Assembly (NCBI GenBank): GCA_002352135.1
Contig: DEHW01000217.1
Span: forward strand, 10,927-19,586
From: Lysobacterales bacterium UBA2790
Lineage (GTDB): Bacteria > Pseudomonadota > Gammaproteobacteria > Xanthomonadales > Xanthomonadaceae
DNA length: 8,660 nt
Direction: 5' to 3'
The position numbers and the translations under genes were made by a program. This document shows, one piece after another, positions 1 through 6,063 of this stretch. Position 1 is the first letter of the stretch. Every line of letters begins with the position of its first letter. The notes below the pieces were generated by a model. That model was not told where the DNA came from. It was given only the letters and a program-made list of their open reading frames with translations, and searched no databases.

Positions 1-692
1 TGATCTGGACACCCGCCGACAAGCAGCGTGCAACGCTGAACCTGGCCTCCGGCTATCGCTTCGCCACGCTGGAAGAACGCTTCTTCAGCGGCGTGACGCC
101 GCAGGGCGAAATCGTCGGCAACGCGAATCTCGGCTCGGAACACTCGCTCGGGCTGGACATTGGCTACGCCATCGACCTGGGCCCATGGCAAGTGCAAGCC
201 AACCTGTGGCGCACCGATGTCGACGACCTGATCCAGTTGCAGGCCCTCGCCGATGGCGTGAACGGCTACGGCAATGTCGGCAAGGCGCGACTGCACGGAC
301 TGGAACTCGGCCTGGGCTGGCAGGCCAGCGAGCAACTGCATCTGCAGGCCAGCAGCGCGGTCGTGCGTAGCAAGGACGAGACCACCGGCAATCCGCTGTA
401 CGGCGCGCCACCGCTGACCCTGACGCTTGATGCGCGCTACCAAATGGAACGCCTGAGCCTCGGCCTGCTCTACCAGCATCGCGCCGCGATGACGCGCCCC
501 GGCTTTGAGGAAGTCGAACGCCCCGCCGTCGACTTCATCGACCTCGACGTCAAGATACCCATGAGTGATGCCTGGACCCTGCAGCTCTACGCCCGCAACG
601 CCCTCAACGAAGACTACTTCGCCACCGCCGACGTGCTGTCCGCACTCGCACCAGAACGCAGTGTCGGGATCAGTTTGCGCTGGGTAAGGTAA
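1..692 (+). CDS. TonB-dependent receptor, C-terminal fragment (5' end outside window)
   Basis: The reading frame is open from the window's left edge (first full codon at 3) to TAA at 690-692, giving about 229 residues. The visible part is the end of an outer-membrane beta-barrel that takes up a ligand using TonB energy. Near the left edge it has the family-like segment GYRFATLEERFF, then GNANLGSEHSLGLDIGY, matching the 'GNpdLkpE' stretch of siderophore or vitamin receptors. Alternating hydrophobic strands follow, with ARNALNEDYF near the end and the final strand RSVGISLRWV. The last residue is Arg rather than the usual Phe or Trp. The plug domain and TonB box lie outside the window, so the substrate cannot be named. 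It converges on the next gene with 9 bp between stop codons and shows no functional link to the CRISPR locus. Confidence 0.88.
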   Translation, partial: IWTPADKQRATLNLASGYRFATLEERFFSGVTPQGEIVGNANLGSEHSLGLDIGYAIDLGPWQVQANLWRTDVDDLIQLQALADGVNGYGNVGKARLHGLELGLGWQASEQLHLQASSAVVRSKDETTGNPLYGAPPLTLTLDARYQMERLSLGLLYQHRAAMTRPGFEEVERPAVDFIDLDVKIPMSDAWTLQLYARNALNEDYFATADVLSALAPERSVGISLRWVR

Positions 693-701
693 TCACCCCG
701 A

Positions 702-1637
702 TCATTGCAGCGCCTCGTCGACAACCACACTCTCGCCTGCGTAGGACACCGGTGCGAACGTCCATTCGTGTCCGCAGGCTGTGGTTGTGTAGGCTGCAAG
801 GCGGATATTGCTGAGCGCGACACCATCCAGCTCGGCGAACTCGATCTTCGGCAAGGCGGTCACCAACACGCTGCGCAATGGCCGACCGCCATCCGGGTCC
901 ATCTCGACCAGATATTCGGAAAAATGCACGGCATCGTGCTTGAGTCGCGCGGACAGGACGCTCGGGCTCTTGCGCGTCGAGCGGCTCGGCTGGGTTGATC
1001 GATGCCAAGCCACGCGTTGGGTCACCCAACCCTCAACGGCGTGTCGCCAGATCCGCATTCGCTCGCTCACCCAGGACTGCATTTCGGCCTCGTCCTTCGG
1101 CGCTGCCGCTGCCCAGGTTCGCAACAGAAGATCGCGATCGTAGCCACTCAAAAAGCGCGGCTTGCCAACCTGAGCCTGCGCGAGCGTGGTGATCTGCGCC
1201 TGCAGTTGCGCCAACACCGCCGCCTCACGGCCTTGTCCCTCACGCAGTTCCAGCTCGGCCCAATCGGACAGTGTTGTCACTGGACAGGTGGCAGACGAAG
1301 CAAGCAGACAACGCCGAAACCACAGCCGCGCCATCTCGGCATCCGCGTTCACCGCACTAGACGGATGCGAGACCCCCACCGCATACAAGGCCCCCAGTAT
1401 CTGCGCCGCGCGTCCACCCGTGTTGCGGGCCAGGTCCTGAACTGTGCGCAGGGCCAAAGCCCGATCCGCGACCGACGTTTGCGGATCAAGTAGTTGCGCG
1501 ACGGTTGACAGTTGGGGACCACACTGCACCCCATCGGGTCCATCCGCTGCCATGGTCGCTGCCGAGCAGATCAGCGAAGAACACCCAAACACCAAACGAT
1601 TTGCGAAGCCCAGACTGACTCGACGAAATGGCCGCAT
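702..1637 (-). CDS. Hypothetical exported protein, 311 aa
   Basis: I do not recognise the family. I chose ATG at 1637 because GGAGG lies 4 nt upstream of it; an in-frame start 8 codons earlier has no such site. Residues 1-31 look like a signal peptide: basic MRPFRR, a hydrophobic stretch (VSLGFANRLVFG), then a small-residue cleavage region near TMA-ADG, so the protein is probably periplasmic or secreted. A Cys at position 19 after VFG makes a lipoprotein possible but the lipobox is poor. The middle (ARNTGGRAAQILGALYAVG...ARLWFRRCLLASS) has the helical feel of Sel1/TPR repeats without a convincing consensus. Mature Cys residues (QCGPQ, FRRC, ATCP, TACGHEW) could form disulfides. The C-terminal end (TACGHEWTFAPVSYAGESVV) looks like a compact beta domain. 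It transcribes away from cas3 and there is no sign of a CRISPR role. Confidence 0.7.
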   Translation of the reverse strand: MRPFRRVSLGFANRLVFGCSSLICSAATMAADGPDGVQCGPQLSTVAQLLDPQTSVADRALALRTVQDLARNTGGRAAQILGALYAVGVSHPSSAVNADAEMARLWFRRCLLASSATCPVTTLSDWAELELREGQGREAAVLAQLQAQITTLAQAQVGKPRFLSGYDRDLLLRTWAAAAPKDEAEMQSWVSERMRIWRHAVEGWVTQRVAWHRSTQPSRSTRKSPSVLSARLKHDAVHFSEYLVEMDPDGGRPLRSVLVTALPKIEFAELDGVALSNIRLAAYTTTACGHEWTFAPVSYAGESVVVDEALQ

Positions 1638-1681
1638 TGATCCTCCATGGTTGGCAGACAAAGAATGCTCTCCTTGCCCCT

Positions 1682-1710
1682 GAATAGGCGCTACTCCAAA
1701 CTCACATCAA
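1682..1710 (-). promoter_or_regulatory. Possible sigma70-like promoter of the exported-protein gene
   Basis: On the minus strand TTGATG (1705-1710) is followed after 17 nt by CTATTC (1682-1687). The -35 agrees with TTGACA at 4 of 6 positions, the -10 only loosely. It lies about 45 bp upstream of the ATG at 1637. The match is weak and rests on position more than on sequence. Confidence 0.25.
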
Positions 1711-1762
1711 GCATGCGACAACTGCCGCATCCCAAGATCGACATGGACGCAAACAACATCAA

Positions 1763-1790
1763 TAACGCAACCACCTTCGCGGTGGAAAAC
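1763..1790 (-). repeat. Degenerate type I-F CRISPR repeat 2 (3' repeat of the guide)
   Basis: Aligned on the hairpin, this copy matches 16 of the 22 visible nt of the array repeat. Its stem is CCACC/GGTGG around loop GCGAA. Two of its six differences, at repeat positions 8 and 18, form a compensatory pair (G-C changed to A-T/U), so the 5-bp stem stays intact, and the loop keeps the GNR(N)A form. The 3' flank (TTGCGTTA) has drifted from the handle sequence, which is expected since it lies beyond the Cas6f cut and would not be in the mature guide. Confidence 0.75.
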
Positions 1791-1816
1791 CAGTCAATAC
1801 ACCAACAGACCTAACA

Positions 1817-1844
1817 CTTCTAAGCCGCCTGCACGGCGGAACAC
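1817..1844 (-). repeat. Degenerate type I-F CRISPR repeat 1 (5' repeat of the guide)
   Basis: Against the 22 visible nt of the array repeat (8639-8660), this minus-strand segment matches at 18 positions; mismatches are at repeat positions 3, 4, 5 and 12. The hairpin is perfect: stem CCGCC/GGCGG, loop GTGCA in place of GCGCA, still a GNR(N)A pentaloop. It ends CTTAGAAG, closely resembling the 8-nt I-F 5' handle (CTAAGAAA type) left on crRNAs after Cas6f cleavage. Changes are concentrated in the unpaired 5' arm, where they should do least harm to processing. Confidence 0.9.
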
Positions 1845-1880
1845 CAGACGCAAATCACCCTTCAGCGCGCAACTCTCTTG

Positions 1881-4763
1881 CTAGTTTCTTGCGACCCTTT
1901 TCACGCCGAACGCCGCGTCGTAAACAAACATCTCCTGCGGGTCGTACCGCGAAAGCTCGGCACTCAGCCCATCACGCTCAGCAATTGACCATCGCCGACA
2001 AGCCGCACGCATAGCGTCAACGTTGACACCGAGCCAGGCATTGGCGACAGATGGCACTTCCGAAATCACATCTGGCAGCCGCTCCTCGACAAGTTTCCCT
2101 CCGCGCGACAGTGCAACAGTTCGATGAAACGTCACAGACAGTGCATCACCGCCAATCTCCCATCGCTCCGAATGCCCGACTTCGCCGCGAAGTGGTGTCT
2201 GCTGATATGGGCTTCCCGGCCCCTGGGTCATCAGCCAGGAATGCGGTGCGTCACCAACCCAAACACCACCACGCCCGAAGTAGGGTTGCACTCGTCGTTG
2301 AATAGCCTCGTCATCTGCTTTCGCCATCCCGCAATTCGGATCAAATCGGATGCCAGCGGTAATCGCCATGTATCCATCTGATGCCCAAGGAAGCAGCTTC
2401 GCGAGGTCATGGTCCCCATAGGCGTTGGCGCGGCGACGCTTCGCAGGACGCGTCAACTCGTAGCCCGGATAGCAAAACGCGGCGCGTTCCGAATCACCCT
2501 GGTTCCTCGCGCAATGTCGCCAGTTGAACTGCGGCACAAGTACATTGGCGAACCCTTCGGTATGCACAAGCCGATGCCGATTGACGCGCCCACTCGCTTG
2601 CACCAACGACTGAGCTGACGAGACATCCACCACAGCCCAATCGAAGTCATGGTCTCGACCGATCTCTTCCACCGGCGTCGCAACCACGATGAACGCAACG
2701 GAGCGAGACTTGGCTTCGTCGAGCAGGGCGCGGATTTCCGCGTCGACAGCAATGTGCTCGTCACCTGCCGCACGCGACAACAGCTTGTCCAGTCGCTGCT
2801 CCTTGAGGAACCGCGCCATTCTGAAGTCACCGGAGTGGTAGCAGGCAACGCGAGCATCGGGCATGGCGTCAGCGAGGCTTCTTGCGGTATCGACCGCCGT
2901 GGCAATGTTGGCAACTCGAACAAGCCCAAACGACACCTTGTGTTCGCCACATGGCCATGCGTGCCAGGCATGCAGCGTCTGGCAGCCTTGGACCACCGCT
3001 GACGTCCAGCCTGCCTCGCTGACATCGGCCACCGGCAGCAACTGCGCAAGTCGATATGGCGGTGCAGAACGCAAGGCGCTCATCAATCGATCAACTCGCG
3101 CGTCAAACCAAGACTGATCAACCTCATCATGCGCATCGAGGCATTGCCACTCTGCCGACAGCTGGTCGTCAATCAAGGCGCAGAGCCAATCGGCCTTCTG
3201 CGACCCCAGCAAGGCCGCACGCAGTCGCACGCCGGTACGAAAGGCTTCCATCACCGCGTAAGCGGTTGCCTTGGAGAGCGTGGCCGACGAACAGACGACT
3301 TGCCTGCCTGCCAGCGCTGCCATTTGCACCACGCGCAAAACCGCGACCAGCGCTTCGGGCTCGTAGCTGTCGACCTCATCAAGAATCAGATCCGTACTGG
3401 CAGTCCGCAACCACGCTTTGACGAAGCGACCTTGTTGCCCCGGTTCACCAGCAGCCACCAGAAAATCGACCGTCGAAACCAACAGCGGTGTTGCCAACAG
3501 TCGCCGTTCGGATTCAGTTGCTACGCAGTTCTGCAACCAAACAGGCAGCTCCTCGCAGCCGCCCGCAATTTCTACCGCCAGCTCGGTCGGATTCTCGTCA
3601 ACGTCAACAGCCTCGGAGTCTTTTCGACTTGCTTGGAACAACTGCAAACTGACTTGGTCGCCGATGACGACCGCCATCTCGCTCTTCAAGGGAAGGATGG
3701 CCTTACGTAGGGCCTCGCCACTTTGCAAGGTGAGGTTGCGAAGGTTCAACGCGATCGACACGCGAGGCTGAACATCTCGCGACAGGACACAGGCCGCACG
3801 CAGGTTCATCCGGGTCTTGCCGCTGCCGGTCCCTGCCATGTTCAACACCAGACTTGGCGTCTCGGCATGCGTCGCCCGCGCCAGGCGCAATGCCTCGGCG
3901 GCACAATCCTGCCAAGCGAATCGCGATGTTGATCCAGCAGATTGCGTAGCGCGCTCTACCGTCGCATTTTGCAGTCCCCGCAGGGTGCCTGAAACCGATC
4001 CCGCTTCAATCCAACGCGCGATTTCCGAGAAGTCCAAAGCAGCCGCCAGACCAACCTCACGGAGGTGCCAATCCAACGGTTGATTCAATACGCGCTTTCC
4101 ATTCATTTCACAGGTATTGGCAAAGACGCCTTCAGCGGCGTCAGACGTCGCCAATACCTTTCTCGACACGCGATGATCAGCAGCCACCAGCGCAACACGC
4201 GCGATCAGCGCCAATGCGTACCAAAATCGCCCGTTGCCATTCTGGTGCGAGGCATCGGATTCGAGGGCTTGTTGCAGGCGGAAATAGTCGTCCCAAATCT
4301 GTGGCGAGATCTCTCCGACCGGCGAGACTTGGTCGTCGCAAGGCTCCCGCCTTACGTGCCTCGGCGCAGCGCTTGGACACATCGGGTTGCCATTTGCCGC
4401 GCTTGAGTTTTGCTGCGCGTGGAAAAGACCATGATGCGAGACGATTAGCCAGTCGATGGCCTCAAGTGCGTCAGTCACCCCCAACGACGAATGGCTGCCG
4501 ATCCGGCGATTTCCCAAAGTCACAGAAGAAAGACCCGCTCGCAAATGCGACCATGCGGCAGACCAGTCGCGACCATTGCCGCGCATCGCCTGAAGCAGCT
4601 TCATGCTCAACCACTCATGACGCACATCATCGCCTGCAACGACCAAGCGCCCACGCAATTTCGCATCAAAATGCCGACTGGCCTTGCCGATGTCATGCAT
4701 CAGACCACTCGCCTCACACAAATCCCTTCCGATGCCAATCCAATCGCGCAAGGTATTCTCCAT
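1881..4763 (-). CDS. cas3: Type I-F Cas3 helicase-nuclease lacking the fused Cas2 domain
   Basis: 960 residues from ATG at 4763; a TTG at 4790 would add nine, and a TGA at 4797-4799 blocks further extension. It unwinds and degrades DNA marked by Cascade. HD nuclease: LMHDIGK (HD at 23-24), RHEW (48-51), SHHG (109-112), ADHR (Asp196). Superfamily 2 helicase: NMAGTGSGKT (308-317), DEVD (462-465), SSAT (492-495), VANIATAVDTA (617-627), YHS (642-644), TPVEEIGRDHDFDW (696-709), QASGRVNRHR (722-731). The Walker A context, NLRNLTLQ, YHS and GRDHDFDW segments are the I-F flavour of Cas3. In I-F1 the protein is Cas2-3 of roughly 1,100 aa with an N-terminal Cas2; here it starts about 22 residues before the HD pair, so only Cas2 is missing. 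It is transcribed divergently from the Csy operon, with the crRNA-like element 36 nt past its stop. Confidence 0.95.
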   Translation of the reverse strand: MENTLRDWIGIGRDLCEASGLMHDIGKASRHFDAKLRGRLVVAGDDVRHEWLSMKLLQAMRGNGRDWSAAWSHLRAGLSSVTLGNRRIGSHSSLGVTDALEAIDWLIVSHHGLFHAQQNSSAANGNPMCPSAAPRHVRREPCDDQVSPVGEISPQIWDDYFRLQQALESDASHQNGNGRFWYALALIARVALVAADHRVSRKVLATSDAAEGVFANTCEMNGKRVLNQPLDWHLREVGLAAALDFSEIARWIEAGSVSGTLRGLQNATVERATQSAGSTSRFAWQDCAAEALRLARATHAETPSLVLNMAGTGSGKTRMNLRAACVLSRDVQPRVSIALNLRNLTLQSGEALRKAILPLKSEMAVVIGDQVSLQLFQASRKDSEAVDVDENPTELAVEIAGGCEELPVWLQNCVATESERRLLATPLLVSTVDFLVAAGEPGQQGRFVKAWLRTASTDLILDEVDSYEPEALVAVLRVVQMAALAGRQVVCSSATLSKATAYAVMEAFRTGVRLRAALLGSQKADWLCALIDDQLSAEWQCLDAHDEVDQSWFDARVDRLMSALRSAPPYRLAQLLPVADVSEAGWTSAVVQGCQTLHAWHAWPCGEHKVSFGLVRVANIATAVDTARSLADAMPDARVACYHSGDFRMARFLKEQRLDKLLSRAAGDEHIAVDAEIRALLDEAKSRSVAFIVVATPVEEIGRDHDFDWAVVDVSSAQSLVQASGRVNRHRLVHTEGFANVLVPQFNWRHCARNQGDSERAAFCYPGYELTRPAKRRRANAYGDHDLAKLLPWASDGYMAITAGIRFDPNCGMAKADDEAIQRRVQPYFGRGGVWVGDAPHSWLMTQGPGSPYQQTPLRGEVGHSERWEIGGDALSVTFHRTVALSRGGKLVEERLPDVISEVPSVANAWLGVNVDAMRAACRRWSIAERDGLSAELSRYDPQEMFVYDAAFGVKRVARN

Positions 4764-4825
4764 TGGCTGTCTCAGGTATTGAGACTGCAATGCCGTTCAC
4801 TACTGACCGCGCACATGCAGACAAC

Positions 4826-4854
4826 TTGACTATCGCCCAGCCAAGACCTACCGT
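4826..4854 (+). promoter_or_regulatory. Possible promoter of the cas8f-cas5f-cas7f-cas6f operon
   Basis: TTGACT (4826-4831, 5 of 6 to the -35 consensus), 17 nt, then TACCGT (4849-4854, only 3 of 6 to TATAAT). A start near 4861 would give a very short leader before the Shine-Dalgarno at 4868-4873. The weak -10 makes this less certain than the opposite cas3 promoter; the two predicted promoters are intertwined in about 30 bp. Confidence 0.4.
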
Positions 4855-4857
4855 CAA
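4829..4857 (-). promoter_or_regulatory. Predicted cas3 promoter
   Basis: On the minus strand TTGACG (4852-4857, 5 of 6 to the -35 consensus) is followed after exactly 17 nt by GATAGT (4829-4834, 4 of 6 to the -10). Predicted transcription starts near 4822, about 60 nt before the ATG. The -35 box overlaps the proposed guide-RNA target at 4855-4868, so a bound Cascade should hide it from RNA polymerase. Confidence 0.55.
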
Positions 4858-4870
4858 CAGACTTAACAGG
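4855..4870 (-). promoter_or_regulatory. Self-target of the guide RNA: seed protospacer with CC PAM in the cas promoter region
   Basis: On the minus strand CC (4870-4869) is followed by TGTTAAGTCTGTTG (4868-4855). This equals nt 1-14 of the spacer at 1816-1803 except at position 6 (A for G, leaving a G-T/U wobble with the target strand). CC next to the spacer 5' end is the canonical I-F PAM. From nt 15 to 26 only four positions agree, so full R-loop formation and cleavage are unlikely. The site overlaps the cas8f Shine-Dalgarno (AGGAGG, 4868-4873), lies at the likely cas8f transcription start, and covers half of the predicted cas3 -35. It reads as an operator bound by guide-loaded Csy complex. 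Confidence 0.87.
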
Positions 4871-4881
4871 AGGCTTCGTAC

Positions 4882-6063
4882 GTGAACACAGCAAGCACGC
4901 TCGACGAAAGCGCCGCCGCCGAGACTGCGACCAGCAGTCCAGACGACACCCCAAGCTGGAAGCCGCTCAGCGCCGATGCTTACGAGCAAGCCGCAGCCCA
5001 GCAGGTCCATTTCAGTTGCAAGACCGTTAACTCGAATGCGCGCGGCGGCGGCGTGCGACTGACACCCGATGCCGCACTGAACTTGCCTTACATCTGCGCG
5101 CGAACGCACCTCGCCACCGGACAGGCACTGGCGACCGATTACACCGTCAACTCGGGCAGCACCGCAACCGCCGTCAAGCAGTTTCGCGCCGTTGCGAAAG
5201 GCGACATCGCGCACGCGCCGCAGCAGGAAGTGACATTGATTCGAGACCTGCTCGCTCAAATCGCGGGCAGCGGGCTGGAGCTGGCACTGGAACCCATTGA
5301 CGCCCGTCTACGCCAGGTGCTGATCCCCCATCCAGATGCACCTCACGGATATGTTTCACTGACTCCCATCACCGCAGGCGGCGTGTGCGAAGCACTGCTG
5401 GGCCGAGAGGGACTGGCCACTCGACACAACGAGCTTGCCTCACTGAAAGAGCCTCGTGCAGCGGCAGACCTGATTCGCATTGGTCGCGTGCAGCTTGGCA
5501 TCGGCGGTGCCAACCCGCAGAACGTCGGCGCCTTGGTGCGCTCGATGCAACGCCCATTGCTGGCACCTGCACCCACGCAACAACAAGGTTTGCGTCAAGC
5601 GTTGCGCGTGTATCACAAGGGCATCGAATTGCCCGACCTCCGCGACTTCGCGAACGAACTTCAAGCGCTGCGTGCCCAGCACACACAAGACGAACAGATC
5701 CACAGTGGCATCGACTATCGCGAGCAAGAGCGCGCACTTCTGCAACGTCTGTTCAATGCCGTCCTGGCCGCAGGCGAAGAGGCTCGCTCGCTCCTGCTGG
5801 CTCATGCACCCCAACTGCCTAGTGCGGCTTCAGAAGACGGCAGCGCAAGCGCCTTGATCAGTATGCAAGTCGCCAGCGAAGTTCGCGGACTGATCCTCCC
5901 CGAATTGCGCAGCGAAGACTGGCCCGAACGCATCGCCGCACGCGTACTGCGCGCGCTTGAGTCCGCATACAGCAAACAGCGGGGCGAGCGCGTAGCAATC
6001 TACGTTCTCGATGCCAGCGCACGCGCCTCAACCCTTCGTCTGTTGGAGGACATCGCCCGATGA
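4882..6063 (+). CDS. csy1: Type I-F Cascade subunit Cas8f (Csy1)
   Basis: 393 residues from GTG at 4882; AGGAGG 8 nt upstream fixes the start. Cas8f caps the 5' end of the crRNA complex, recognises the PAM and starts R-loop opening. Residues 1-28 are a low-complexity acidic/Ser-Thr tail. Resemblance to Csy1: VNSNARGGG (49-57), IPHPDAPHGYVSLTPI (148-163), and above all GIGGANPQNVGALV (206-219), matching the GGTKPQNISQLN region of the Pseudomonas protein. A helical C-terminal bundle follows (about 250-393). In the motif, the position of the PAM-inserting lysine (K247 in P. aeruginosa, from memory) is Asn211, while the following Asn (214) is kept. It is slightly shorter than the roughly 430-residue model protein. 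It heads a four-gene operon and overlaps csy2 by ATGA. The guide-RNA target covers its ribosome-binding region. Confidence 0.88.
   Translation: MNTASTLDESAAAETATSSPDDTPSWKPLSADAYEQAAAQQVHFSCKTVNSNARGGGVRLTPDAALNLPYICARTHLATGQALATDYTVNSGSTATAVKQFRAVAKGDIAHAPQQEVTLIRDLLAQIAGSGLELALEPIDARLRQVLIPHPDAPHGYVSLTPITAGGVCEALLGREGLATRHNELASLKEPRAAADLIRIGRVQLGIGGANPQNVGALVRSMQRPLLAPAPTQQQGLRQALRVYHKGIELPDLRDFANELQALRAQHTQDEQIHSGIDYREQERALLQRLFNAVLAAGEEARSLLLAHAPQLPSAASEDGSASALISMQVASEVRGLILPELRSEDWPERIAARVLRALESAYSKQRGERVAIYVLDASARASTLRLLEDIAR

Larger units (their letters stand above)
1763..1844 (-). ncRNA. creR: Candidate CreR-type Cas-regulating guide RNA (degenerate repeat, 26-nt spacer, degenerate repeat)
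   Basis: The minus strand carries a repeat-spacer-repeat unit immediately downstream of cas3. Repeat 1 is 1817-1844, the spacer-like segment 1791-1816 (starting TGTTAGGTCTGTTGG), repeat 2 is 1763-1790. Both repeats keep the hairpin that Cas6f cuts and holds. Spacer nt 1-14 match the cas8f 5' region at 13 of 14 positions; only position 6 differs, and a CC PAM abuts the match (4855-4870). Pairing past nt 14 is lost, as known for CreR guides, where seed-only pairing allows Cascade binding but not Cas3 destruction. The RNA may be released from the cas3 transcript by Cas6f; I see no strong promoter of its own. The spacer is 6 nt shorter than the usual 32, one Cas7 step. Inferred role: negative feedback on both cas operons. 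The gene symbol is given by analogy with described CreR RNAs. Confidence 0.85.
1638..1880. other. Intergenic region between the exported-protein gene and cas3, holding a crRNA-like element
   Basis: About 240 bp without a protein gene. Its left part should hold the promoter and ribosome-binding site (GGAGG) of the minus-strand exported-protein gene. The right part, 1763-1844, is the crRNA-like element described separately, starting 36 nt past the cas3 stop. No hairpin followed by a T-run, as expected for an intrinsic terminator, is visible between cas3 and the exported-protein gene, so read-through from cas3 across the crRNA-like element is possible. Confidence 0.7.

Noticed and set aside
702..1637. 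Exported protein considered as an anti-CRISPR or accessory Cas protein
   Set aside because: It has a signal peptide and is transcribed with its own ribosome-binding site away from the locus; nothing ties it to CRISPR function.
1817..1844. Hairpin downstream of cas3 read as a rho-independent terminator
   Set aside because: No T-run follows the stem on the minus strand; the flank is instead CTTAGAAG, the CRISPR handle form, and the stem and loop match the array repeat.
1763..1844. CreTA-type toxin-antitoxin RNA pair
   Set aside because: The spacer seed targets the cas8f 5' region, not a small toxin RNA gene next to it, and no mini-ORF with rare codons is seen in 1638-1880. A Cas-regulating guide explains the data better.
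4714..5259. Minus-strand open frame overlapping the start of csy1 and the cas3 promoter, considered as a missing N-terminal or Cas2 part of cas3
   Set aside because: Its translation has no Cas2 or HD features, and the cas3 frame is closed by TGA at 4797-4799. The HD domain begins properly at the chosen ATG.
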